Source of the DNA: Alitta virens
Taxonomy: Eukaryota; Annelida; Polychaeta; Phyllodocida; Nereididae
Assembly: GCA_932294295.1 (NCBI GenBank)
Contig: OW028577.1
Coordinates: 6,103,501 to 6,167,500 of the forward strand
DNA length: 64,000 nucleotides
Direction: 5' to 3'
A program made the position numbers and the translations under genes. This document shows, piece after piece, positions 46,531-58,234 of the stretch (positions are counted from its first letter, which is position 1; each line of letters begins with the position of its first letter). The notes beneath the pieces are model-generated. The model was given only the letters and a program-made list of their open reading frames with translations. It did not search any database and had not been told where the DNA came from.

Positions 46531-48040
46531 TTCTGACTTATAAATAAGAAAATACAAAGCAATTGTGGTTGCCCTGAACAACATCATGGTGAGCAATGAA
46601 TGAAGTAGGTATAGGCCACCATGAGGCGCTGCTAATCTTACTTTGGGGGTTGAAAAGCTTCCTGTCATAAAACGAAAAGGTAAATGCACAATGCTAATTT
46701 GTAGGCCAGTATGCTTACGTCACAGACAGAAAATTGCACCAACAGTGATCAATAGAGCCAATAAGCTTGCTTGAATCTCAAATGTCACATGTGGGCTCGT
46801 TAATATTAGACTTCAATATAGGTACTGAATATGTCAAGCGTATAACGTTTCCTTCTGTTATGTAGGTTTTTGATATCAAGTTCTAACTCATTGCTATACA
46901 CTCAAGAACTTGTTCAGTCACATGAAAAATGCATAATGATGATCATCATAGTAAATGATTCTATTAATTTCATAAATGTTTTATGTTACCGAGATGTCTC
47001 GGCTACTTCATTCTTGGTAAGATTAATATTAGACACATATGTCATTGTCATTTACTTTGTCTTTTTTAACATTGATGTTCTTGTCTTCGTTTTTCTTCTA
47101 TTGTTTGTTTTGTGAATCAAGAAATTCTTAATCAGAAAAAGTATTACTTTTTTGATATGACACCAAGGAGCACTGATATCATAGGTCTCAAACAGGAACC
47201 TTGAAGGACAGCAGAACAATGTAGCAGACCCATTAATAATAGTGGTCACTAATTTTTGACCATTGATTACATTGGGTCAGCAATGCATGAACGTTGTCAG
47301 TGTACACATCATGTTCACCCCTCTGGTTATGTTTATTGCTGATGACATAACGGGTGACATGATCAAAGGCTTTAAAATGCGGTTTTACACAAACTGATGT
47401 CAAGGGAATTTGGCTGCGAGTCATTTTCAATGTGTCGTGCTGGTATCATATTCCTGGAACACTCTGACAAAGGCAACAATAACAAGAAAATTCTTTTTTT
47501 AAAAAAGAATAGATATCTGGCAATGTGAACAATATTAGCAATAGGTAGATTTCATTGTACATAAATAGCTCGCCTGAGTAGTGAACGAGAGATATGTTCA
47601 GCTGGTTTTATAAACTGCAGTATTATCACATTGACAATGATAATAGCATGTCAAAATGATAATAGCATGTCAATAAAAGTATATATATATTATGTGACTG
47701 TAACTTTGAAAGGAAAAAAAAAAATCACTGAGCTGGATTCGAACCATTGTCTCTGTATGCCCAGTATTCAAGAGCGAGCGATGTAACATCAGATTTTTTT
47801 TTTCACTTTATGCTCTGTGTTCTATAAATAGCTCGCCTGAGGAGTGAAACGCAATGTGTTTTACTTTCTTTAGAACAGTAATACTCCATAGTTACAAGTT
47901 CAATTATGCCTAAGTTTAATTTATAAACTTTGGAAGTGGTAACCAAGGATTTTACCCCAAAATTAAGGTGAATACTGCCTGGAGTACTTGAGCATGAGAA
48001 TTTCGGGGTCGTTTACATTAAATGAGTCAAGAGGCCCCCG
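46531..48040. other. Intergenic DNA with tRNA-like relic
   Basis: Contains a repeated TAAATAGCTCGCCTGAG motif at about 47563 and 47825, and the tRNA-like sequence at 47711-47795. Several open frames of 60-80 codons show nothing recognisable. Confidence 0.4.
47711..47795 (-). mobile_element. tRNA-derived relic (minus strand)
   Basis: On the minus strand a GGTTCGAATCC B box (plus 47735-47745) follows a CGCTCGCTCTTGAATAC stretch resembling a D/anticodon region, then a T-run as in pol III terminators. The cloverleaf is not intact, so it is more likely a SINE head than a working tRNA. Confidence 0.5.
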
Positions 48041-48052
48041 ACGGGTTTTTCA

Positions 48053-49995
48053 TATATATATAGATTTTATTGACATGTAAAATATCATAAGTGATACATA
48101 TGTCATTCAGTTAAAAGATAACATGAAAGAGACATTAATGTAAATACAGAAAGCAATAAAATTTCAATAATCAAGGTTCCAGCCACCAAGTTAACTTATA
48201 ATACGTGTTTAAAATTCACATACACAATAGAAAAAAAATACAAGCAGCTAATAAAAACATTTCACTCTTAAAGTCCAAAACATGACAAGCACATCATAAC
48301 TAATAAACTAATAAACTAAATTAATAACTGTGTGGATACAGGAGATGGTTTTCTCTACACATCGGCTTGAAGGAGAAACTTTCCTAAACTATTTAATAAC
48401 TCAGGTTCCTTGTTTGTCATTATTGCTGTAAACTTAGTTATATCATCTAGAGACAAGAAGTTGTTAATAAATTTAGTTGCATTCAAAAAAAGGTTAACAC
48501 GGTGTTGCTCATTACCAGGACAGACAATCAAACAGTGAATTTCGTCTTCTACAAAGTTTAACGTACACTTTTCACATATTCTATTTGGAGCAGGAATTAT
48601 TGGTTTATGGTGTCGACCTGTTTCAATCTTCAGGCTATGTGAACTTGTCCTAAATCTAGCTATTTTAGTTAACACTTTGCGAATTTGTTGCAATTCAAGA
48701 TAAGGTTCTATTCTACAATCAGTTTTAAATAGTTTATATGTCCTAAGTTTTGGTTGTTGTGAACTGTCATTTATTGCATTTATAAGTCGCTCATGTTCGG
48801 CTTCATAGAGTCTTTGTTTCACTGTGTTAGAGATATTATCAATGTCAAAGTTTCTGAGGTTACTAATATCATATTCAATGTTGCAGTTATTTAATACATG
48901 ACACACTTTACTGAACCAGTTATTTCCATTTACTGCATTCACATAAATTTCCTTCTGAAAATTTAAAAATTTCTTAAGTAAACTGTCATCAGGTGCTCTT
49001 TCCAATCTTATCCAGTAATTCACCATTCTAATTTTCTGTCTGACATGCAATGGGAATCTACCTGTTTCACCATAGACTGCTAAAGATGGTGTTTGTTTTC
49101 TAACTCCTAATATGTTTTTAAGATATGCAAGTTGCAAATTTTCTAATTCAGGCATAGATTTTTCACTTGTCCATATTTCACTATTGTACTCCAGGATAGG
49201 TAAAATATAGGTATCAAACATTCGAAGAGATAGCATGGGATCGATTTTTCCTAATACTTGTTTTGAATCACCTTGCAGTGCAAAGAGCGCTTTATGAGCT
49301 TGTGTTGAGAGGTATACCTAATAAGCGTAGAATACATAGCAAGATGACGGAATATATTCCGTCATCTTGCTATGTATTCTACGCTTATTAGTAAGCATAT
49401 GGCCAAGATATTTGAAGCTGTCAACATTTACTAGTTTTTCCCCATTACAGAAGAAGGTGCTTATTGCTTTGTTACCAATCTGCATCACTTTGGTTTTACT
49501 AACATTTAGAATAAGGTGCCATTTTTTACAGTAATTATGAAGTGAATTTATACTATTTTGCATGCAATTAGGAGAATCAGCTACAAGTGCGATGTCATCG
49601 GCATACAATATATGTGTAAGAGTAAAATCACCTAATGTTATTCCATCTGATTTTTCAAGATGATCGGGTAGATCTTACATTAATTCATTGAATAATTTTG
49701 GGCTGAGGATTCCACCTTGTAATACCCCACATTTGCTGTCAATAGAACCACCGGTATTACCACCTTGATTTACTCTTGCTTTTGCCTTATCATACATACT
49801 AATGATAACCTTGAGCATTTTGTCACCAATATTCTGCTGCATCAATTTGTAGTACAAAGCATTTCTATTAATGTAATCGAATGCTTTAGTAAAATCAACA
49901 AAGCACAAGTATACAGGTTTTCGCATTGCTTGTTGGTAACTTATAACTGTGTCAAGAACAAAGACACAGTCAGTAGTGCTTGACCCCTTTCATAA
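48053..49995 (-). mobile_element. 5'-truncated non-LTR retrotransposon (LINE copy 1)
   Basis: Minus-strand reverse transcriptase pieces: C-F-V-D-F-T-K-A-F-D and G-V-L-Q-G-G-I-L-S-P (49926-49675), a stop, then Y-A-D-D-I-A-L-V-A-D with K-T-K-V-M-Q-I-G-N (49608 onward). The C-terminal part 49236-48355 contains C-E-K-C...E-D-E-I-H-C-L-I-V-C-P, the zinc-knuckle-like end seen in CR1/Daphne-type LINEs, and ends in stop. The 3' tail carries GGTTCCAGCCACCAAG and an AT run. It is broken by a stop and by a palindrome at 49318-49391. It is cut at about 49995, before the N-terminal RT and endonuclease. Clade assignment is tentative. Confidence 0.82.
49318..49391. repeat. Perfect 74-bp palindrome inside the LINE
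   Basis: Two 37-bp arms with no spacer, centred at AATATATT (49354/49355), from CTAATAAGCGTAG to its exact inverse. The arm encodes the end of the Y-L-G-H-M-L-T-N-K-R-R-I-H-S-K-M segment. Its inverse replaces the codons that should lead into the next RT block. Confidence 0.95.
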
Positions 49996-50695
49996 TGAAC
50001 AACCAATTGAATCAAAGAGCCTACAAAAATACCCCGCCTGGTTCCTTGACCTGATTGGTTTCACTAAATGAACAAAATAAGCGTAAAATATATATCTGGC
50101 ATTTTGATAAACCATATCAGTTATAGATCTATTACAAGTGTCATAGGTCTAGACGCCAGATATAAAAATCTAAATGGGCCATGCAGCGCAGTATCCTGTT
50201 AAAATCCCATGGTGTGAGTATATAAAAAGGCTCAGAATAAGGTAACAGAATATTTGCACCTGCAAAATCTGAGAGCTCACGCTTGTCAGCAAGGTAAGAG
50301 TTTTAAACTATAAATCTCTGTTTCAGTTTTTGAAAAAAATTCCGTGCATGTGTCGCCCAACAGCACACACAATTGTGAAAGAGTTTTTTTAATTTCTCAT
50401 ATGTTGGGAATAATCATTACAGGTAATAAGAATTATATGTATACACAGCGATATTCAGTGCTAAATCACTGCATGCTTTTAACTCTAAGTGGAGTTTAGA
50501 GATCGTTTATCTCAGTACACAACCTAAGGGCTGTTCCTGACATTTTTTAGACCCCCCCCCCCCTCACCTCCGATATCTGGTTTTTGACAGACCTCCCCCC
50601 CCCCCCGCTTTTTTCTACACATAAAGATATAAAGAAAATACCAACCCCCCCCCCCTTTGTTAAATGGAACAACCCAACCTTCTTTTTCTCTTCAG
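49996..50695. other. Upstream region of the L1-family gene with poly-C tracts
   Basis: Three C-runs of 11-12 bases at 50552-50563, 50595-50606 and 50645-50655, separated by pyrimidine-rich spacers. They directly precede the acceptor (CTCTTCAG) of the exon with the start codon. A non-coding first exon should lie further upstream; I cannot place it. Confidence 0.5.
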
Positions 50696-53600
50696 ATGGG
50701 GAAGTCCGCAGCCATAAGCGGTTTATTATTGGCATTCATAAGTTTTGCAAAAGCAATTCCAACAGGAGATTCAGGTACCTGCTCTGCATGATTGGCTTGT
50801 TACTCAAAATATTGAATCTTCCAATGCTAATTCATCTATTGGGCATTCTAATTCTTATGTAATTTTCTTTTTCTCCTTTTCATATATAAAGAGTTCATTT
50901 TTTATATTTTACGACAGATAAAAAGCTCCATAGTCTGTGATTCATTGTTTTCTTTTCATCACTGTCATTGAATAAGATTCTGTCTTATCCGATTACAACC
51001 AGATTCTTATTATTCACAGTGGCGACACCTCCTGTAATAATAGAAAATCCGCCAAAGACAATTATTTTCAAACTAGGAGCATCCACTGAACTTCCCTGTC
51101 TTGCTGTTGGTGATCCGGAAATAAAGTAAGTTATAGTGAGGAAATTGTTGTTCCCATGTGGTGTTTCATTTCCATTTACTTGGAAATGCAAACTATGCGT
51201 GGATGTTTCATAAATGTTGTTGAAGTGGTTGCATCAAATCATAAAACATAAATGAACAGTTTGCATATTCAATTGAATGAAGAATGAAACCGCACTGGAA
51301 ATAAATGTATGTTCAGTTCATTGCACTTTGCAATAGTGGATTTTCGAAAGTTTCTCGACATTTCCTCCAGGTGGCTACGACAGAATACTAAAATTGTATT
51401 GGCTAAAAACGTTCCCACCCTTCACTGTGATTGGCTGAAGAAGAGTGCATCCTAACAGTAGTATTTTTAGTGCATTTTAATGTATATTTGACATCCTAAT
51501 CATTCAGTTGAATTTATTATTTCACTGAGAAAATTATATTTATGGAATCAGTTAGTTATGATCTACTATGTCTGAAAAGCAAAATGAGTAATAAGAGGAG
51601 AAGAAAGACTTATATCATGCTGAATTCATGGCTGATCGGTGAAAAGACTCTATTATTGCATATGTTAGGTATTCTTGGCTGAAGAACTTACAAGCATTTG
51701 ATCCCTCAGAGACTGGAGGACGCATCTACGTTAAGCCTGGAGAAGGCACACTTGTATTTAATCAAAACATCTTGGATGATGAAGGAAGTTATCAGTGCTT
51801 GGCTGACAATGGTCTTGGCGTGGCACTTACAATTCGAACCCAGATGACAGCTGCTTGTAAGTGATATCAAATAATCGTAATATGTAAATCGTATGCTTAT
51901 ATATAGTTGTTTAGTATTGTTATTGTACCTGAATTGTTGTGCTAAAAGGGTTTGTTGGTGCTTTTTAAACAGCATTATTACCGATTTGTTTAGTCCGGGT
52001 GCTTTAGAATTTCTTAGACATACTATGTGGATCAACAGTTAAAATAATTAAATAAGTAGACTATATTATGACTAATAGTATCAACACCATGTATTTCTAT
52101 TATCTTCTTCTTTTTTTTTGCCATTTGTTATTTTTGTCTTGCTTATCAATTTGATATTTTGCGGTCAAATAAAAATCTTTATATATATCTACATGCCTTT
52201 TTTTTTAAGATTTGGAAAATTTTCCCATGTCGCCACATAGGGACCATTACCCAAACCTGGGAGCACCTTTGACCCTTCATTGTGCGCAGCCAGCTAGTTT
52301 CCCAGTGCCCACGATATCATGGTTTATCAGTCGAGATTATGTACCAGAGATTCCAGTTCAAATTTCTGAGAGAGTGGGCATTGATCCCGAAGGTTTTAAG
52401 TACTCATTTAATATGCTATTTTCACTTGCCAATGACCAAATGCCAATATTTTTAATACAGCTTATCTTTGTCCCTTCAGGCAATCTACATATTGCAAATG
52501 TACAGCATTCTGATCGTCACGATTATGTCTGTGTGCTCCACAATGACGTCACTGAAACGTCCGAATGGGGGAGCAATGCTCGACTATTTCCTCAGGGCCG
52601 TAAGTCACCTATAATTAGCTCTAAAACTTGATGATCCCTGTCAGTTTGGGTTCACTCCTTGTGCCAGTACTGCGGATGGTGTTTTGTTACTAGACACTGT
52701 AATTAGATATCAGCAACTAAAACGCAAATCAGCTTATTTATGCTTTGTCGATTTTACTAAAGCTTTTGACTTTATTAATAGAAATGCCTTATATTATAAA
52801 CTGATGTAACAAAATATTGGCGATAAAATGCTTGTGATAATCACAAGTATGTATGACAAGGCCAGAGCTAGAGTTAATCATTTAGGCAATACTGGAGATG
52901 CAATAGATAGTAAATTTGGTGTCCTGCATGGCGGAATCCTCAGTCTGAAACTATTCAATGAAAATCCTGTCTGACTTACCAAATTACGAAAACAAATGTG
53001 ATGACATAGCAATAGACAACCTCACATTAACCCATATATTGTATGCTGATGATATAGTAATGCTGGCAGACTCCATGAAATGCCTACAAAACAGTATCAA
53101 TTTTCTTCAGTGTACACTCCAGCAAAGGCCTCCAGTAAATAAGTCGAGATAGGCCTCCAAACTAGCCAATCAGCAGAGAGCCAAACGTTATATTTAAATG
53201 AGTTCACCCTGCCGTGACATGCCTGACCACTACCCCTGGAATTATATTGAAAACTTTGACACATTACATAACATAGCAAAGTTTACAGGGATAATGACTT
53301 CTAAGGAGCCTGAGCTGCTGAAAGTCCCAGGCAGATTTAATTTAAATGCTGATGTCTAAGTTTGCAATCATCCCTCTCCTAGGGTTGCACACTCAAATCC
53401 TGAATCTTCAAATCATTAAAAACGTGACCTTAATAACACTATAGAACAAATCTCCCAGAACAACTTGATATAAACTGCTTGAAACTGTAGACATTATGTG
53501 TCAGGACAAAATCCTGTATTGTATAATGTATATACCTAGTTTACTACTGTATGATGTGATGCTTGTTGATGAGCTTATGATATATCTACGTACATCTACT

Positions 53601-56280
53601 TCCATGTATAAATATGTATGTAAAACAATATTATATCGTACATAGAATTGCTGATATGATGTTAACTATAATCATCAATGTAAATTACTTTCACTTGGTG
53701 GCTGGAACCATTACTACATTTTTTTTTTCATTTTTTCTCTTCTTTTAATGAATTTCTATTTATTTTATTTTAAAATGTACAGTGTACTCATGTTTTGCAA
53801 AATTTTCTGCTGAATTTTAATGTATTGATGTTTGCGACAAATATGTCATCTTTGACATAATACTGTCAATAAAAATTATATATATATAGTTATCATAAGG
53901 TTTCATTAATAGTACCATTGTACTGATATTTATGTGAGACATAGGCCATATCACTAATTGGTGCTTTGGATTCCTGAAATCAACAGGTAGTACGATTAGT
54001 TCAAAATCAAAATGAGAAACGGTAAACTTTTATTTGTGAAAAATTTAAGGGGGATGGCGCTGTACTTCTTCTAAAATTACAAAGATCACGTAACATTAAA
54101 AACTAGCATGCCCTTATTAGGGAGCTAAAAATCATGTATGTTTGCATTTTTGAAAGAGTCCTGATGTGTATTGTGCACTCAAACTTACGACCATTTTTAA
54201 TGTTACGGACGAGGTCCTTCAGTGCTGTATCTGTCCAGGTGCAAAAGACCTTAAGGCAGGGAATGCTGGGGAAGAAAACTGTGATCCCCACATAGTATAT
54301 AAACAAATCTTATAGTTGGTTTGCATCAAGGATATGGCAATAATCGCTACCTTTTCTGTTTATGATTTGTGTATGACTGCAGTTGCTCCTGAAAGTAAGT
54401 ACACTATTGCATGGCTTACTTTTAGGACCAAATGTATGTGTACCATTTGTTGTACATGTATTCCTAAGTACTACTCAGTATGTGATGCCTATTATTATTG
54501 TTGTAATGACTGAAAGTGTAGCACTGCCTTCGCACTGGGCATTTTGGGGGAAAATTGTTTCCCCGGACATTGTACCCTATTTTGCATACTTCGTTTATTT
54601 TTTATAGAGGATTTTTTGTTGTTTTAAACCTTTCTACAGAGGTTTTACTGTTTTCACTTGCGCTATTTCATGATCTATGCCTTCAGTTGATATATATTAT
54701 ATATTATAATATATAGGCCTATATTATTCTTTATTTCACCAACGAAGCTCCCTAATAAGGGCATGCTAGTTTTTAATGTTACGTGATCTTTGTAATTTTA
54801 GAAGAAGTACAGCGCCATCCCCCTAAATCAATTTGGATATCACCGCATTATCAAGTGACTTTGGTGGGCGACACGTTTAGGGTCCATTGCTGTTTTTCTG
54901 GAATGTAAGTTTCATAAGTTTTCTACATTTATAGCTTGCATCAATATGGTTATATGAATGAGTGTATTAAATTTGATGACATATTTTTGTCTCATAATTC
55001 TGAGATGACACTAATTTTCATATGACTTACATGCTTCTTGATAGACCGTTTGAACATGGCAGCCATGTTGGCATTTTTGCCTGATGGAATCGATACATTA
55101 TATGGAATCGATACATTATATTTTGACATGATTACTTGACTATTTTTTCACACTCTGTGACTATACAATGGCCAAAGTCTACTGATGACGTCACAATACT
55201 TGTAACTGTCAGGGTTGGGTACAAAAGGAAATGCATTTGTATTTAAATGTTTTCTTTCAAATCTGCATTTGCAATTACATTTGTATTGCAAACATTTGCA
55301 TTTGCAAAACTGAAAAAATTTGCATTTGCATTTGACTAAAAAAAAAAATTGCATTTTTAAAATGTCTACTCAAATGCCTGAATTGAGTAAGATTCGAAAA
55401 TAAGCACATACTAATATTCTAATTTATAATAAATTACTTGTAATATAACTTACACATATTTAAAACTTTACACTGTAGATAGTTGATTACACATTTGATA
55501 AACAACTGAAGTACTAATAAGTCTTCACAAAAGAATGAAAAGGTAGCATTTATTGTAAAAATGCCAACATGGCTGCTACATAAAAAGGGTGTTATTTTTC
55601 AATGTACATCAGCTTGATTACTACTTATTGTATAATATAATTTGACAGGCCCACCCCATCAATCAGTTGGAAAAGACAAGGTGAGAGTATGTCAGAAAGA
55701 GCAAGAGTAGAAGACTTTGGCCGGGAACTTGTGATTGGGAATGTGCAACCAAGTGATGGTGGGAAGTATGAATGCATGGGCATTAATGAGGAAACGACAG
55801 TACCAATCAGGTTTTCCTTTGATCTTGTAGTAAGTGCAAAGAATTGTTACGTGGTAATGCTTTTTTTTGGTAAATTGGATTTTTTGTGATGCTTAACTAT
55901 CATATAGTTGTTTCTTGAACACATAGCTAATTGTTCCACCCTTTAAAGTATGAAAGTGTAGCCAATTACACAAAAACCATACATGGTGTATCTGTGCATG
56001 ATGCAGGTAGAAGCAGCTCCTAGTTGGGGGAGAAAACCAGAAAACACGGAAGTATATGAAGGGGACAATGCAGTCATTGAATGTGAGGCAGACGGCATAC
56101 CTGAGCCAATAAAGTCTTGGTCCTATAATGGAAATCGCATGCCGATTTATCCTCACTGGACAATTGAACCAAACAAGATTACCATAAGATCTGCAATCGG
56201 GCATGACACTGGAGTATTTCAGTGCAATGCCACAAATAAGCATGGCTACGTTTTCACAAATGCTTATCTGAATGTTTTGC
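50696..56280 (+). CDS. L1CAM-family: L1/neurofascin/neuroglian-family adhesion protein, exons for signal peptide and Ig1-Ig4
   Basis: Seven phase-consistent coding exons: 50696-50774 (Met, hydrophobic L-L-L-A-F-I-S-F-A-K-A signal peptide), 51020-51125 and 51669-51856 (Ig1: T-E-L-P-C...Y-S-W-L-K, G-T-L-V-F, D-E-G-S-Y-Q-C-L-A-D-N), 52210-52392 and 52480-52599 (Ig2: L-T-L-H-C...I-S-W-F, D-Y-V-C), 54802-54904 and 55649-55829 (Ig3: H-C-C-F-S-G...I-S-W-K, G-K-Y-E-C), 56007-56280 (Ig4: A-A-P-S-W...V-F-Q-C-N-A-T-N-K-H-G-Y). The Ig4 ending C-N-A-x-N-x-H-G-Y-x-x-x-N-A-x-x-N-V-L is diagnostic of the L1 family, which mediates axon growth and cell adhesion at the neuronal surface. Only 412 residues are found. 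No Ig5, fibronectin or membrane exon appears before the otopetrin gene. Exon 54802 starts inside an inverted-repeat arm. Confidence 0.88.
51335..51590 (+). repeat. Dispersed repeat family D, copy 2
   Basis: In the intron between the two Ig1 exons. Shares the blocks listed for the copy at 46275-46530. Confidence 0.7.
52631..53890 (+). mobile_element. LINE copy 2 in the intron after Ig2
   Basis: Same family as 48053-49995, in + orientation: Y-L-C-F-V-D-F-T-K-A-F-D, then a stop, S-M-Y-D-K-A-R-A-R-V-N, Y-A-D-D-I-V-M-L-A-D, a large internal deletion at about 53107, then the C-terminus K-F-T-G-I-M-T-S-K-E-P-E-L-L with A-D-V-stop. The 3' tail has CTTGGTGGCTGGAACC and ends TCAATAAAAATTATATATA. Dead copy. 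Confidence 0.8.
54049..54823. mobile_element. 775-bp inverted-repeat element with perfect 78-bp arms
   Basis: Arms 54049-54126 and 54746-54823 are exact inverses, starting GGGGGATGGCGCTGTACTTC. Both ends are flanked by TAA, as expected for PIF/Harbinger-type insertions (3-bp TWA target). No transposase is seen between the arms. The right arm contains the acceptor (TTTGTAATTTTAG) and first bases of L1-family exon 54802. A fold-back duplication of the intron-exon boundary is the alternative origin. Confidence 0.7.
55059..55576. repeat. Inverted 20-bp pair enclosing TTTGCA-rich DNA
   Basis: GCAGCCATGTTGGCATTTTT at 55059-55078 and its inverse at 55557-55576. Between them lie a tandem duplication of GGAATCGATACATTATAT (about 55087-55121) and a run of imperfect CATTTG units at 55220-55345. 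Probably a non-autonomous transposon in the intron between the two Ig3 exons. Confidence 0.55.
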
Positions 56281-57296
56281 GTAAGTAAACTCATCACCTC
56301 ACTTGAAGTTTTCAAAATTGTCCACTTGTCCTCTCTTCAGTGTGCTTCTAATGCTATACAATATAACGATGACTTATCATAAATTATAAGGCACTTGCAG
56401 TTGTGGATATTCCAGAGACTAAGACTAAAGGAGTCTCAAACACACGAAAAAAAAAATCAGATAACTTCCTTTATATATGGCATATTTCTAAACAATGTCC
56501 TCTAAATTATCATTTTTATTTTTTACTAATATTTTAAATCCATACATGGATAGCCAGTTTGGTTACAACCACTGGCACAAGTGGTATATTTTTGTCTGTA
56601 TTGTTAATTTTATTTTATCATTTGTCTGTATTGTCAAATTGTATTTTTACTATTAGTACTTTTAATAGTCACAACCGGGACCGACTTGCTGTAAAATACA
56701 TAGTTACAACATTTAATATAGACTGTTAGCTTAACACTTTTAGTATTATTATCTTATTACTGTAAAAGTACTGCATTATTGTGTGTTATTTGTATGTGTG
56801 ACAAATGGTTCAATGATGATAATATCCTCTCAATAAAATTATATATATATATAAATATATATTTTTTTTACATTTAAGTTTAAGACATACACTTTGATAC
56901 TTTGCAGCTTAACCAGCAGACCCTTCCTGAGCCATGAAGAAATAAATGATAGATTAGATGTATATCAACCACAATTAATAATTAATGTATTTATTTGCTT
57001 GTAATTTGTAATCAACTTCCGAAGAATCCTAAGGACAAGAAAGCATGAATACACGTACATCAACATAACTGAATGAAAGAAAATCAAAATTGGTCCCGTT
57101 GAATTCATTTGATAGATCTCGTGCACTATTATACATACCTTCCTAGATTTGAAATAAAGTTATTAATTTTACTGCAGGTAACAGTTTTGTTTGTATTGTA
57201 TTTCTTTCCATTAATGGAACCATTGAACAAATTAGTAGAAAGTCTCAGGGGATAGTTTCATTACATGAGCAAGATTCTGGTATAATTTTCTAAGAG

Positions 57297-57370
57297 GTTG
57301 GGGTCTTATGTGATTGGTAGTGAGCTGGGCTTCCAACCGCTGGGTCCCGGGTTCGATTCCCGGTCGAGCT
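57297..57370 (+). mobile_element. tRNA-derived SINE head
   Basis: The A-box-like TGATTGGTAGTGAGC and B box GGTTCGATTCC sit in a perfect CCGGG/CCCGG T-arm. The anticodon stem does not pair, so it is a SINE or pseudo-tRNA and not a gene. Confidence 0.6.
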
Positions 57371-57429
57371 TAAGTTGGATGGTTGTTTCATCCTTCAACT
57401 CATTGCCATGGTCCCTGCTTGTCCTAATC

Positions 57430-57720
57430 GTGGATTTTCACGAAAGGTTCTCTGTACTTCCACCAGGTGGCTAAAACGGAATACTGAAATTCTATTGGCT
57501 GAAAAAGTTCCCGCCCTTGACTGTGATTGGCTAAAGCAAAGTGCATCCTAGCAGCAGTATTTTTAGTGCATTTGAATGTATATTTGACACTTTATCATTT
57601 AGTTGATTTTTAATTTTTTTTTCTGAGAAAGTTATATTTATGGAATCAGTTAGTTATTACCTACTCTGTCTGAAAAGCAAAATGAGTTATAAGAAGGGAG
57701 GAAAAAACGTATGTCCTGCT
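57430..57720 (+). repeat. Dispersed repeat family D, copy 3
   Basis: Shares CCAGGTGGCTA, GTGATTGGCTAA, GTGCATCCTAGCAG and AGTATTTTTAGTGCATTT with the copies at 46275 and 51335. Confidence 0.7.
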
Positions 57721-58182
57721 GAATTCAGGGCTGTTCAGTGAAAAGACTCTTTTAGTCCAACAAGCGCAGAAATACAGAATGTAATTTCTCATGTAGGTTC
57801 TTTTCTATACTTGTATAGACGATTTGGTAGTGCACTTGATTTAATCAATGCAACTCAATTAGACTGTTCTTGACTGTCTTAGTATAGTTATCACAATTGT
57901 TATTTTTTGTAGTTCACCATCTTATTATTTAAAAACACTTATACAATGATGTATTCTGACTTGAACAAGCCATACTACCATGAAAGCAACCCTACGATAA
58001 CATGGTGTCCACATACTTCAAAATCGCCTGGGGGTTATTTCTCACCAGGTGTAAATATTGGAGATTCCTCACCAATCTGTTACATCCAAGATAATTGTGC
58101 AGTTAAACATTTATGTGACACCTTTTTTTATTCTGCCCAAGTCACATGTCGTCTACATTATACAATTATACAATGGTTACAT

Positions 58183-58234
58183 GTGAGACATGAAGACATG
58201 TAACATTTGAGGGTGTACATATCTCATGTCTCAC
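58183..58234. repeat. Hairpin repeat H, copy 1 (deleted)
   Basis: Arms GTGAGACAT and ATGTCTCAC face each other across a short centre. Copy 2 at 62391-62492 is longer. The flanks also match: CAATTATACAATGGTTACAT to the left in both, and TTGTACAACGGCGT...CACTGGTGAGTGGTAC about 340 bp to the right here and about 650 bp to the right of copy 2. Confidence 0.65.

Noticed and set aside
46870..47115. 81-codon hydrophobic open frame
   Set aside because: AT-rich sequence gives hydrophobic codons by chance. No homology or splice support.
55148..55354. Cys/Lys-rich minus-strand frame resembling a metal-binding protein
   Set aside because: It is the translation of the degenerate CATTTG repeat.
57297..57370. 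Functional tRNA-Gly gene
   Set aside because: The T-arm is perfect and a TCC could be the anticodon, but the anticodon and acceptor stems do not pair.
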